Part shown: piece after piece, positions 22,850 to 35,250 of the stretch
Layout: every line of letters begins with the position of its first letter
How positions within the stretch are numbered: the stretch's first letter is position 1
Source of the DNA: Bidens hawaiensis
Taxonomy: Eukaryota; Streptophyta; Magnoliopsida; Asterales; Asteraceae
Assembly: GCA_021521415.1 (NCBI GenBank)
Contig: JAIQDT010000231.1
Span: forward strand, 930,001-994,000
Direction of reading: 5' to 3'
DNA length: 64,000 nucleotides
Notes under the pieces: model-generated
The model's database searches: none
What the model saw: only the letters and a program-made list of their open reading frames with translations
What the model was told of the DNA's origin: nothing
Program-made: the position numbers and the translations under genes

Positions 22850-23990
22850 TACCTCTTTCACTTGCCAGTTAATAGTTCTTCGGGGATAATAAATTTTAAT
22901 GTCTGCTAGCGCATGCATATCAAATCTGGTGGTGTTGTTGGTTGATGTGAATACATTTCTAAAGTTCCCACAGTTAAGAATGATTATCCTTTCAACAGCT
23001 TCAAACCCACGGATGAGGATACTAGAGTTATTTTGACCACCTTTTATTCTCCATACCTCTCTTACATTCTTTGAATCATACACAAAAATTTCTTTCAAGT
23101 TGCTGTTGGTAACTAGCTCGACATTACCAACACATTCCAGGTCTATGTTGAATATCACTTCAACGTACAGAACCACATAAAAAAACCATAAGACTTTCTA
23201 AATGATTCAACATCCGCATGGGATTGGTCGGAAACAGATTCACAAGGCTGTCACATTTCTCCACCCAAATGTTTCTCAACATGGAGGTATTATTAGAATC
23301 CTCCTCATAATTAGATACATCCCATATTTGCTTCAAATTCTTCATAGAAGTAATTGTGAGTTTCTCCAAATCTGAAATTCTAATCTGCAATATTTTCTCC
23401 ATCCAAAGAATATCCATTATGTTAACTAATTAGAAACAAAATAACTAAACGTAAATAGCTAATAACATGTCTATACTGAACCTTGAAGTTTTAATGTGCA
23501 AGAATAATTAACCCAATTAACACTTAAAAGCCAGTGTGTAATTAATTACCTGACTATTGAAGAGCGGAAAATAATTGTTTTTCCCAGGATAAATGCTAGT
23601 GAAGTTGGGAAGCCCGTCAACTTTCAACTCAACCAGTCGTGGTAGCTCAACTACAAAGTGAGCGGGGAACAATCGCTCCAGTTCCGGTAGGTTTTGTAAA
23701 GACATAAACTTAAGGTCCTCAAATTTAATCATCTCACAAGCCCTATGTATCTCGCTTCCATCATCTTTTATCAGTGCTTCTAAAAGAGGGCAGGATGCAA
23801 TTTTGAGGCGCTCAATCCTCAAACCACTTCCCACATAAATTGGGAAGAGATATTTCAATTGTGGACTATGTGAAACCTCAAGATCTCTTAAACAGGAAAA
23901 TGAGTGTTGATCATAAGGATGGAATGAAACATCTTGAAGACGAATCATATCCATCACTTGTAAATGAAGTTTGTCTGTTTTCTTGAACAA
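22850..23990 (-). pseudogene. RGC2-like: middle LRR exons
   Basis: LRR exons read from 23990 to about 23550, where CAG|GTAATT looks like a donor site, and again from about 23417 to 22850, ending at GAG|GTATGG. They have the 'L..L.I..C..L..LF' pattern typical of the RGC2 LRR part. A frameshift near 23170 joins two overlapping frames. Confidence 0.8.
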
Positions 23991-24175
23991 CTCACTGATT
24001 TTGCTATCTCAAAGGTAGTTGTGATGGTCAGTCACGAGCTTCAATGTATTTTTGTCCGAATTTATTTCATTGTACTCGTCTTTTTCCAACACACAACCCA
24101 TAGTTATCTTGAACTTATAAAGTTTCGTAAAGGACAAATTTTTCAGCGAGGTGTTCTTGTCAGCGAACTCGACCT

Positions 24176-25050
24176 CTAATCACCAAGTTTGCTTGCAAGC
24201 ATATCTAGTTCTTCAAGATTGGCAGCCGTGAACCTTATAGCTTTCCCATCAGAAACTCTCATGTAAAGCTCTTCAAGATTTCTAAAATTTTTAAAGACAC
24301 CATCCACAATACGAAGGTTAACGCATCCTGTCAAATCTAGTAATTTTAGCTTTTTTATATTCCCTACGGTGGATGGTAACATGCAGATGCCACAATGAGC
24401 AAAGCTTAGCACTTCCAAATTCTCAAGATATCCAACAAAAGAGCAATCATCAACCATCACTCTGCATCCATGGAGACATAGTGTTTTTAGGTTGGTAGAA
24501 CATTCAAGAGATCTTGGAAGCAAAGGATACTGCATTTTGTAATATGCTATAACCCGGAGGTTTACAAGATTTTCATAAAAATCTTCCTCAAACTTGAGTG
24601 ACGTATCCCCATGCATAAGTTGTAAAAGAGGCAATTTTGGTTAAAAGTCTTTAGGAAACTCAGGCAAACCCCTACATGTTAATGACATTCTTTTACAAGA
24701 CACACGAATTTCATCTTCATCCCACTTGGATATATCCTTGTGGTTAATAATGTAGGCATGATCTTCTTTAGACATTCTACCTAACACAAAAGCAAGCACC
24801 ATATCGTGCATTTTAACATACCCAGCATGATCACTATTGATTAGCAAATTCGCATTTATGAGCTTGCGCACACATGCATACGCCCGATGTCTAGCCTCTT
24901 GCAAAGTGGAAACCTTTCTAAACAATTTTAGGCCCCATACATATCTCATCAAATCTTCAATTGGGATATTGGCGTCCTCCGGAAACAAGCCACAATGCAG
25001 AAAATTCTCTTTCTCCTCATATTCTTTTATATGATTGTAACTTATCTCAA
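24176..25050 (-). pseudogene. RGC2-like: ARC2/MHD region and first LRRs
   Basis: Reading resumes after the insertion with EISYNHIKEYEE and FPEDANIPIEDL, the region following GLPL in CNL proteins, and the MHD triad near 24800. A TAA at 24641-24643 stops the frame; the same frame continues with LRRs (LPSTVGNIKKLKLLDLTGC type) until a frameshift near 24172. Confidence 0.9.
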
Positions 25051-28000
25051 TAATGTCACACCCCGACTAGCACAATGCGGAAGCGTAAAACGGGAATGTA
25101 ACAGATACCTCTGGTATCAACATATTGTTTATAAAGAAACATTACAAACTAATTTATAATATATTACATTTCTCTGTTCTATCATTGTTTTACAGTCTAG
25201 GTGGTACAAACAAAACTAATTCGTTAACTAAACGTTCTTACTACTAACACCCTTGCTTTTATTCACATAGCATGGACCACACACTTCAGGCAAGTAACAG
25301 ATCACCCAATTACTCCGATTTAGGTACACCTGAAAAACAGTTTAAAACGGGTCAACTACTAGAGTTGGTGAGTTTCACGAGTTTCAAGAAATCAGTAATG
25401 AGTATTCACAAGTCAACACTTGTAATCATGAAATAAGTACGTATGTATGTAAATGATGTATGTGATGTAATTATGCTAAGCTACAGTGAAGCCTTGACTG
25501 TATGTGCTGCGTGCATTCATTTCCCACGCTCCATCAACCACTGTGGCCCCTTTCCGCCCACAACATGCCCCGGTAGCTATGTCTAACACTACATAGCCTG
25601 TTTGTATAAATATGGTCATGTGCAAACGGCGCTATGTGACACGGCAACCAGGCCGATTCCGTTTGGGTTTGTCAAACCAATAGTACTATTCACAAGCCAC
25701 CGGCTCGAAGTTAATCACTGTGATCGTGGGGACTTTCGTGTGTTAGCACTTAGATAATTCACATCAGTACATGTTTCAGGTATGTATATGTAATCAAACA
25801 TGCTTTTCACCCCAATAGTTCGTAAAACAGTTTAAAAGTGGGGTCATGAAACTCACAGTTTAGTAGATAATCGGTACTGTATCAGCTCGTGGTTTGTTCG
25901 GTCTGCTATCAGTAGTTCCTATAATCAATATTATAATAATATTAATATTTTAATATTATTATAATCTCAATACTAAACTGGGCTGTATAACTAATCTGGG
26001 TGTAGCTGGAACGCCCAGAAAGTGGCAGTAGGCTTAGGTTGTGATGTTGTTCAATGTCTAATACTTAAAACTAAACTTGGCTCAGATTCCTGTTTTCCCA
26101 GCTGGGCCAAGTTGTTCGTTTATGCGTTCAGAAAGTAGTTATGGGAAAATAAGCTTAGGTAAATGTATTGATTAATAAAATGATTAAGTTATAAAGAAGG
26201 ATCACCTATTAGGGTCCCGGATTAGCCACGGGGCCCGTTTCCGTTTATTCAGTTTGATTTGAGAAGAAACGCGCACAATCCACCCGGATTGTCCAGGTTT
26301 CTCATAGAAAAGTTCATTTTTACTTAATTAGTCCAAAAATATGATTTTTGATCACTTTTGGTGTTTTGATATTCCCGCAGATTCACTAATCGCGAACTTG
26401 CCGGTTTTTATAAAAACTGAATTTGTTTAATAACGTTAAATAATTTTGACGTTATTTTACTAATCTCGTGAAAATAACGTTAAAAGTGACGGACGGTTAA
26501 TCAGGCATCATGTAGTGGCGTTGATAGCTGAAAGATAAGGGTACATGCACCGATCAGCCGGTGTCCCGATGATTGAGTGCTATGTGCCTTATGTCCAAGG
26601 CTTGATGCAAAACTACTATCGAGCCGGGGGTCTCACCGAAAGCAGCCTCTCTATCCCTATTGGGTAGAGGTAAGGCTGCCTACATCTTACCCTCCTCAGA
26701 CCCTACCATAGCTTTGCTATTGGTGGGATATACTGAGTACGATGATGATGATGATGATGATGATGAAGAATTTGTTTAATATTCAGATTAACATAATTAA
26801 TTAACCGTTAATCATTAAATGATGAAAATTTAACCACTTATCAATTAAAATATGTAGATTTTTATGAAAATATTTCTGGAATTTATTTACTGATTTATTA
26901 ATTTATAAAAATTCATTTTATCAGCTATATTTCGTCTGAAAATCGTCCATTTACCCCAAACAATTTCCAAAAATTCACCAAAATTTCCTGAATGCTCAAT
27001 TCATGTCCCAAATCAATCTGTATCAATTCCAGAATGTAAAAAGCTTGTGCGATATTCTTTTCGGCCCAAATTCGGCTGTAAAAATTCACACGAATGCAAA
27101 TAAACAAAACACCTTTAATCTTCTCCAAATGATCCCAAAATTTATATGTGATCAAAATACATCAAACCTGAGTTCCCAGAAAAATTTCATAATTTTTGAA
27201 GTATTTTAGATATTTTTCCCAAATAAATGTCCCAATTCGGTAATAAATTCGCCAAATATTCTCGGATGGTCGAAAACTTACCAAAATTAAACAGGGACTT
27301 ATTGACATGGTACCTGATGTCCCTGAAAAATTTCAAGTCCTAAAAATATGCACATCATAACCTTAACCTAAATAGCCCGTAAGCGAGTGTTTCGGCAATA
27401 CCTTAGCGGGTTTGGCTCGTTTCCGACCTTTTAATCAAGTTTTCAGGTTCTTGTGCTTCTAAGCAAGCTAGGTACAAGTCCTATATCACAAACCAAGCAA
27501 TATTTCATCAACATAACAGCCCTTAAGTTAGGGTTTCGGCTAGTGTGCAAAAACGAACTTTTGAACCGTAAGAACGTCGTTTCAACCCTTTAATCCGTGT
27601 TTATGGCCAAAAAAACTATCAAAACAGGTTCCTTACCATGTGTATGATCAAAACATGTTTATGGACCATTTTTAGGATTTTTACACTGTTAGGAATGATT
27701 TTTAGTAAACAGGACATGTTTTTATGGTATTAAACAAGTTTAAACAAGTGTAAAAGTAGCTTATTTAAGTTGTTTACCTTAGGGATTCTTGAGTTTTTGG
27801 CTGAAGAAGAAGTTTATGTCCAGAATTTTCAAGAAATAATGTTGGAAATATCTTGTATCTAGTTTAAATGTGAAAGAATAAAAAGGGGGGGGGGGCTGCT
27901 GCTGCGATCGGACCATCATGGGCCCACTTTGGGCCCATTTTGGCCCAAGTTTCTGATTTCTCAAGCCCAAACACGAAAAGCCCGGTCCAAATTTAGTTCG

Positions 28001-28450
28001 GGTTCGGTTTTTGGCGCGAAAAACTTATCGGGTGCGTTAAACAGCGCGAAAACGAGTGTTTTTCGGCTAGTTTTGTGTAAAATTATAAAAACATACTCTA
28101 CGTTTGTAAAAATCAAAAATATTTTCACGGATCGCTTAAAACATTTCAAATAAGTGTTTGGTAAGTCTTTTTCGGCTTAACGGATGATACAATGCTTGGT
28201 TTGTAACTATCTTTTGCGTTTAAATCTATAGCGGGTAGTTAAACGAGCATGTTTTCGTTTAACTTGTTTGCTATCAAACTAAGACCATATTTCTAATATT
28301 TTAGCTTGTATAGATCGTATATCACTTATAGATGGCCCCCCGAGATATCTGGGTCATAACCCGACCCGTTCGGTTAATCGTTCGTTTGTTACCCAACAGG
28401 CGTTTATTTTCTTAATCGGTAAATACGTACTGAGGTGTACCTTGTTTTGG
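25051..28450 (-). mobile_element. Solo LTR-like insertion (Tekay-related), 3.4 kb, inside the NB-ARC exon
   Basis: The gene frame breaks at 28456 and resumes at 25050. CTCAA is duplicated at 25046-25050 and 28451-28455. Read on the minus strand, the end (25054-25130) resembles the last 70 bases of the element 1 LTR in the same order (TATCAACA, AACAGA, CGGAA, GGGGTGTKACA). An inner GGGGCCCGTTTCCG block also matches that LTR. The length is like that LTR (3.37 kb). The other terminus does not show a clean TG. No coding is seen, so this is a diverged solo LTR. Confidence 0.75.
26432..26767 (+). mobile_element. SINE-like insertion within the solo LTR
   Basis: The 3' part contains the widespread plant SINE signature: CAGCCTCTCTATCCC, GGTAGAGGTAAGGCTGC, CCTCAGACCC and GGGATATACTGAGT, followed by a (GAT)n tail. 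GAATTTGTTTAAT (13 bp) occurs at 26419-26431 and 26768-26780 and fits a target duplication. The tRNA-like head with A and B boxes is not clear, so the 5' boundary is less certain than the 3' one. Confidence 0.7.
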
Positions 28451-28455
28451 CTCAA

Positions 28456-29623
28456 ACGTCACAAATAATTTCTTGCAGGCCCTCGTCAAGATCATTATTT
28501 TTAAACGGTAAAGGGTATCACTGCATACATTATCCTCTTGATATTTGAGTGTTGATGCAATTAGTTTGATGGCAAGTGGCAGACCGCCACATTTCTTCAC
28601 AATATCACATCCAATTACATACTTATCATAATCATCTTCTGAAACTTCTGTAACTCGACAAAATAAATTTGTTGCTTCCACCTCCTCCAAAACATCGATT
28701 CTAACTTCTTGAAGAGCCGAACGAGTATCAGCTGCAACTTCTTTGCAAATATTTGAATCCCTTGACATGAGAAACAACTTAACACCTTGTGGCAAAGGAC
28801 TTGTTAGTCCTATGTCCTGGAGTTCAACCTTCTCCCATACATCATCTAATATAACTAGAACCTTTTTATCGTTTTCTACTAACTTTTTGAATCTTCTGCA
28901 AAGACTATCTGCCCTTGATTTTTCAGTATCTTGCGGTAGACCTTCGCCTCCTAGGCATAATGCTATATCATTCTAAATATAAAGCATGTTGGGATGTCTC
29001 CCAACAGCTACCTTCACAAAAACATCAAACAACTTCGTGACATTTTTATCGTCTTTGAGTTGTTCCATCATGGTGGTTTTCCCAACACCACCCATACCGC
29101 ACAAGGCTATCACTTGAATCTTCTTGTTGTCTTCTTGAAGGAACTTCAGTGCATCATTATATGGCTTGGCTCTTGACTGGAACACATCTCCAACTGATGA
29201 TGGTATAGAAGTACTAGTGAATGATGCTGCTTTTGAATCGACTATTCCAGTAGGTACTCGTGCATCAGTCCAAATGAAGTCCAATTTTCTTTTAATTAGT
29301 TCTTCGATCATCTCGGTCTTCTCACAGGCTTTTCTTCCAGCTCGGTTCCTCATTTTCATGCTCAAGCGTCCAATACCGTCAGTTGAAATGTTTTGAACCT
29401 TTTTTTTGAGGTTGGCAACATCAATTAGCCAATCAGGCACACCAGTAGGTATCTCTTTACCATTAATATTGTTTGTGTCCATGTGCTTTTTGACATCAAC
29501 GCTTGAGTCCTCCAAAACCTTCAATTTTTTTCGCATTTTGTTAATATGCTTCGTGGAGCAAGTGGCATATCCTATGTGTTTTGTGATATGACCGGTCAAA
29601 GTTTTCATAATTGGAGTAATCAC
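28456..29623 (-). pseudogene. RGC2-like: coiled-coil and NB-ARC part, one in-frame stop
   Basis: It begins with ATG 29623 and a helical N-terminal region containing a STKH-type motif common in this family. The P-loop lies about 180 residues in, then kinase-2 and the GLPLAIK motif. A single TAG at 28973-28975 interrupts a frame that is otherwise open to about 28456. There the reading ends at ICDV, exactly at the solo-LTR-like insertion. Confidence 0.9.
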
Positions 29624-30010
29624 TTGCTAAAATACAAATTGTTCCATTTTCCTGAAACTTCAATTCAGGTAAACGTGTCAATGAAATGGTAAAGCTGTTA
29701 AAAGGAATTAACTAATCTAGCTTAAATTTCAAAATTGAAAAGAAAGTTATCAAACGCCACATACTCGGTTAACAAATTCAATTAAACATGATGTCTCCAA
29801 ATTATAATGTATATTGTTATAAACAACTTGTGTAACTAAATTGTAAAACTACCAATCGTCCAAAACTCACGCACATACATGTAGGTGTCACATCCATAAT
29901 TCTTGTTACTTTAATTTTATTTTAAATACAAGCTAGCTGAGGCCTGTAATTTTTGAGGGGTGTATATATATACACACATATATACATACATACATACATA
30001 CATACATACA
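29624..30010. other. Region upstream of the NLR pseudogene, ending in (TACA)n
   Basis: AT-rich; it would hold the promoter of the minus-strand NLR. No clear TATA box or element can be assigned. A (TACA)n tract lies at about 29975-30010. Confidence 0.4.
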
Positions 30011-31425
30011 TGGGATGCTTGATGCGAGAAGTGCGAGAAATGAATCTAGACCATTGATTGTGTTTAATCAATGGTTAACAATAGAAATGGCATATCGTAA
30101 ATTAAGACACATATTTAGGACATTTTTTTAATTAAAAATGGTAGACATGTCTTTTGTGGTATAGTGTCATTAAACCTGACATTAATGTATTACTGTTTAT
30201 TTATTTCTAGTATTTTTTTATAAGCACATAATTTTTTCAACATTGCGCTGCATATTATGAATTTTTTCATATACTACCTACGTAGTAAAATTAGAAACAT
30301 ACAGTTATATGACGGGGGTTTTGTGAAAGTGTAGTTACCTATTGAATTCAAATTTGTATGTGTGGGTGGAATGAATGTTTATATAGTAGTGTATTGTGTA
30401 ATATGTAGGAATTATTATTTACGGTGTAGGGTGGTATTTCGAATTGTGTATTGTGTATGTTCATATGCTATACCATGTAGAGATTAGTTCAATGTTAAGG
30501 TATTTTTTGTTCATTTCATTTTCATCAACATGTAACTAATGTGTAGAATAATTGTGATTACTATGTAGGGTGTGTAGGATAAAATACTCTATATGTTGGG
30601 TGTTCAGGATAAGTATGTTTATATGTAGGATATGTAGGATAAAATACTTTATAAGTTGGGTGTGCAGGATAATTTTGTTTACCATGTAGCCTATGTAGGA
30701 TAAAATCTTTACTGTGTAGGGTGTGTAGATTCATATATGTCATGTGTAGCGGATATTCAAATTGACTGCGTAATTATAATGTATGTAGGTTCTCATATGT
30801 ACTGTGTAGTGGTATTTTGAATGGCGTATGAGTAAATTTTTATCATGCGTTGGTTCATTTATGTACTGTGTTGGTAATATTTCGAATTGTTTATGTTTAA
30901 AATTTTCATTTGTAGGAGCATTTATTTATATTGTATGTTCATATATGTACTGTGTTGGTGATATTTCTAATTGTGTATGTTTAAATTTTATCGTGTGTAA
31001 TGTCTAGGTAATAAGGTAGTTGTAGAGTAATTCAAGATTTTAAGTCATATATGTAATTTAGGCTTTGTTGATCTTATGTGCACGTACATGAATATGTTAT
31101 ATTATGTAATATGAAATAATAATTTTTGATATGTATTGACCTTAATTAGTTTTATTAGTTATAAAAGAATCTTTTGGTAACATCAAAATAAAATATTCGT
31201 AGAAATTGTGAAAGCAGATTTTGGATGATGAAGAATTAAAAATTAAAAGAATAAAAATAATTTTAAACTTTCTAAAACATTTATTAGTTACCAAACAACA
31301 AAACCTGAAAATTTTACTATTATACCAATCTATTTAATTAAAGATAAAATACATAGAAAAATTCGGATTGGTTCTAATATCTTTTCGCACTAAGAAACAA
31401 CTCTGAAATGAACCTAAACATATAT
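30011..31425. mobile_element. Non-autonomous TIR element A
   Basis: The left end (30011-30065) has GATGCGAGAAGTG, GAATCT and ACCATTGATTG; the right end (31365-31425) is a diverged inverted version. Inside are degenerate TGTAGGATAAAATACT-like repeats (about 30560-30740) and AT-rich DNA without coding. The outer end of A matches the far end of element B better than its own partner, so A and B may be one composite. Confidence 0.55.
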
Positions 31426-31431
31426 ATATAT

Positions 31432-32340
31432 ATAGGATTAGGTTTATATCAGAAGTGTTTCTTATTGCGAGAAGAGATTCTAACCAATCACATAATTTCT
31501 TTTTTATTTTCTGATTATTTATATGCAAGGGTATATTAGTGAAATATAAAGTATTTTGTTTTGTAATTTATGCTCATTAATGGTTTAATAATTAATGATA
31601 AGTTACTAGCAAATGTTAATTTACAAACTATTATTATTATTTTCTATTTCATATAAAATTTGAACCATTGGAATCTATTTGATCTAAAATCATTTTATTC
31701 TAAAAAAGGCTAATTATTGTTATTGAAGTGGTAACTGATCTTGATAATGTATGTTGGTACCTACATCAATATATAATACAAGATAAAGGATATATCGTTC
31801 ACATGTACATGAAAATCAAAACACTTACTATTCTCTTAATACATGATGTAGGTACGTGCTACATCAACATGTAGGTATATGTGTAGCTACTTACATCAAT
31901 ATGTTCTCTTCATACATGATGTAGGTACCTACACACGTACCTACGTTAATATATTATCTTCATACGCTTACTACATCAATTTATTCTTTTCATACATGAT
32001 GTAGGTATATACATCAATATGCACATGTGTAGGTACGTATATCAACATGTAGGTATGCATCTACATCAATATGCACATGTGTATCAATCTCATATGGAAA
32101 GTCGGATTTCGTGCAGAGTTATGTCAAGAGATTTGGGAGTGAAACAAAGGTTTGCATAAGTTAACTATTTTATCTCTATACCATTCTTACGATTTTACCC
32201 TTTTAAGCCTAAAATAATTGGTCAAATATTCAAAGTATTTACAATAATGCCATCTTGTGTTTTAAGCCTTTGATTTGTGTATCGAATGGTTGAGATTCAC
32301 TTCTCGCTCTAATATCACTTCTCGCATGATCCATCCCCTA
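31432..32340. mobile_element. Non-autonomous TIR element B, back-to-back with A
   Basis: The left end (31432-31490) and right end (32285-32340) are inverted relatives sharing AGAAGTG, GCGAGAA and AACCA. Between A and B lies only a short (TA)n. The interior holds a degenerate array of ATGTAGGTAC / CTACATCAATATG units (31740-32090). No ORF of note. Confidence 0.55.
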
Positions 32341-33984
32341 TATATATATATACCCGTTGTAAATAAGAAGGAAACTATCGTTGTTTCACAAAACTTTTAA
32401 CATCGGGTTTTAACCATTATATTAAAACGGATAACATCTTCATGTTAGATTATGTTAATATATTCATTACGTGTAATGGTTCTAAAAAGACCCATTCTAA
32501 AAACTTAAAACGTTTTGCAGACATCAACGGTTATAATATTAAACTAAAAATACTAAACCTTTTCTTTTTTTATAATAAAAATTGCGTTGTTAATATTACT
32601 TTTTACACCGGTTATAATGTAAATCGTTTTATAATTTAAAATAGCTACACATTTATAAGTTGAAGCAGATGTATTTATAGTAGTGATTTAAAATTGCAAA
32701 ATAAACGCACTTATAATAAATGATTTTTGATATGGTAGGTGGTCCATCTATCAACTAACAAGAATTAATGTCGATTAAGTGATTTAGGTGTAACCACAAT
32801 AAAATCATATCAATATATAGAAGATCGATCATTTTGCAAGTTTTAACTTCCTAATGTAATCCTCCATTCTATTCGGCCACCTTCAAAATTCGTCAATCTT
32901 TACTCCCACAAAATCCTCCCTTTGTCACTTTCTCAAATTATGTATAACATTATGCTACCTCCTCTTCCAAAACCACCTTACTATAGGTTCTTGAACTTTT
33001 ATATTTGCTTGAATTGGTGGTCTTAGAAATATGATACCTTTTTGAACGACCTCCTGTGTATTTTGGTTTTTTAGATGAATTCCACATAATGAGAAATGGA
33101 AGGCTATAAACATTGGATGATTGGCCAATGTGTTGGCCTGTCACGTTCTCCTAGATCTCTAGTAGATTTGCAATTTTATACTTTTAATGGTGTCTAACGG
33201 TTTGACTTTAGAGGGTTTTTGGCTAAGCTTCTGAAATTGCTTAAGCTTAGCCCAACACCCTCTAAGACTGATGACCGTCTGGCATTTGAAATGCTAAATG
33301 GGATATCGTTGTGTTCGTGTTGATAAATACGTAATCGAGATCCAAAGTGCTATTTAAAGTTGGAGAATCATATCCAACAAAGATATGCATCGATGTAAGC
33401 ATGTTAATAAACACATACCAATCGAGATACCATAGTGTTATTCAAAGTTGGAGATTCATATCATCATGTAAGTAATGATAAAGTCAACTGTTCCTTGCAA
33501 AGAGATTAATGATTTTATCATTTGTGTCATGAATGAATGCTAAATTCAAAACATGCGATATGCATTGGTGAAATCATATAGATAAAAACATACCCGTGCG
33601 AAATTCCAGAAAGACTATATTCTTGTTTGGAAATTCTTCATTTAACAAATCATTTGTATCATTGAACTAATTTTGTTAGTGTTAGAAATATTGTTTATTT
33701 ATATCTTTGTTGAATTATGATGCTAAATTAATGATCAAATAAGAAATAAACACATTGAACATTATTTGTATTTGACTTTAGTCTACTAGTCTCACAAGTA
33801 TCATATTTAATGTTGTTTATTCATATAACTAATTAGTTGTAATTATCACTAATAACTATCTAACAATACGAACAAATAATATAAACAAATAGACATAAGT
33901 ATAACTAATAATAATATTAATAATGGTAGAATATTTACAAGTAACAATAACAAACAAGTAATATTATTCCAAATCTTCTAATAG
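32341..33984. other. AT-rich DNA, no gene recognised
   Basis: A weak direct duplication is seen around ATCGAGATMC and AAAGTTGGAGA at about 33325-33390 and 33405-33470. Nothing coding can be supported. Confidence 0.4.
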
Positions 33985-33989
33985 TTTAA

Positions 33990-34501
33990 GTAGAGTGATG
34001 AAGAAATGTGTATCTAATCCTAAGGCGGGTTTGATAGGAAGAGCACTTGGTCGAAACTCCCATTCACTAACCTTGTGTAAAAAACACAAAGTTGTGTGCA
34101 GAAAAATTGTCAATCTTCAGAGAAGTGCTTTTTGTTCATCATGTTATAGCGAAATGTTCCGGTATACACTATTTCCCAAAAATTTAGCGTGGGCTATCTA
34201 GATAGAAGACCACTCTGGCTTGAGCTTTATTTATTTGTAGAGTAGCACGAATTTCTGCTTTACTAACAATGATTTCTAACCCATTTACCATGAATGTCTC
34301 GATCTAAATGCACAATTACTATATAGGTTTGAATAACAGCAGAATTTCAAAATTCTTGTATCCGTAAATATACATTGACTTGATCATTGAGGGCGTAGGT
34401 GATAGGACTCCGCCTCAGCAATTTAATCATATTTTTGAAGCCTTCAAAGTCTCCCGTGTCTTTCGTCACGAAAAACTGTATTGAGGGATGTCGTAAGCCA
34501 T
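33990..34501 (-). pseudogene. Fragment related to the copia extra ORF (lone copy)
   Basis: Read on the minus strand from ATG 34501, with frameshifts and stops, a protein emerges with MAYDIPQYSF, FKNMIKLLRRSPITYAL, IQEFW and then VNGLEIIVSKAEIRATLQI. Spacing and pattern match the N-terminal region of the copia extra ORF at 49747 (IITFLLRS...I..FW...VNNQIIQFSSEQIRVALQF). A further block near 34180-34000 (ALL.RLTIFLHTTLCFL) corresponds to its DQWRFLMH region. No retrotransposon genes lie beside it. Confidence 0.65.
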
Positions 34502-34804
34502 CTTCTTGAAACGGGGAGGGGGGGAGTCTAGGGTTTTACTTTGTGTAAAACATCAATGAGAAGTGTGTGAAGTTGGATCAAGAATTTATTGAACACGAAT
34601 TGTCGCTTTGATTTTAAAGAACGCGAGAAAAAAACTTGTGAAATGCATTGAATTTACAACAATTATACACAAAAGCTCATTGTATATTGTGTAGGACGGT
34701 CCATATGACTGCTCTATAATGTAACCAACACACTAGGTAACCATTCTTTTTGTCACCAATAACACCATCTATTAACCAGTTTATTTACAAACTATGATAA
34801 CTAT

Positions 34805-35250
34805 ACATTCATGCATATAGATGCATGCATGCATGCATACATTACATACATACATACATAAATACATACATACATACATAGAGATAATAAATTAATTCAC
34901 ATACATACATACATACGTACGTACTTACGAACATACGTACATACGCACATACATGCATGCATGCACGTATGCATACATACATACACCTACATATATAGAG
35001 ATACTACATTCATATACGACACTACATTCGTATACGTCATGCATGCATGCATGCATACATACATACATATATGCATCCATATGCATTCCACATAGATATA
35101 TATATTCACATACACACACATGCATACATACATAGATACTACATTCACATACACACATATACATACATGTATGCATACCATACACATACCACATGGATAC
35201 ATAAATACATACACACACACGCACATACACACAAATGTTCTACATGAAAC
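34805..35250. repeat. Compound (TACA)n / (TGCA)n microsatellite
   Basis: CATA, TGCA and CACA repeats run almost without break. The Tyr/Val/Cys/Met-rich ORFs here are by-products of the repeat. Confidence 0.9.

Larger units (their letters stand above)
20600..29623 (-). pseudogene. RGC2-like CC-NBS-LRR resistance gene, degenerate
   Basis: On the minus strand, a coiled-coil, NB-ARC and LRR protein can be followed from ATG 29623 to about 20617 with several introns in the LRR part, as in the lettuce RGC2 (Dm) family. Such proteins are intracellular immune receptors that switch on ATP binding. Landmarks: P-loop GMGGVGKTT (about 29072-29098), kinase-2 LVILDDVWE (about 28833-28860), GLPL (about 28564-28590), MHD (about 24789-24818). 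Disruptions: TAG at 28973-28975, a 3.4 kb insertion at 25051-28450, TAA at 24641-24643, frameshift near 24172, TGA at 24009-24011, frameshift near 22315, and a fold-back element in an intron. It cannot make a full receptor. Confidence 0.9.
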
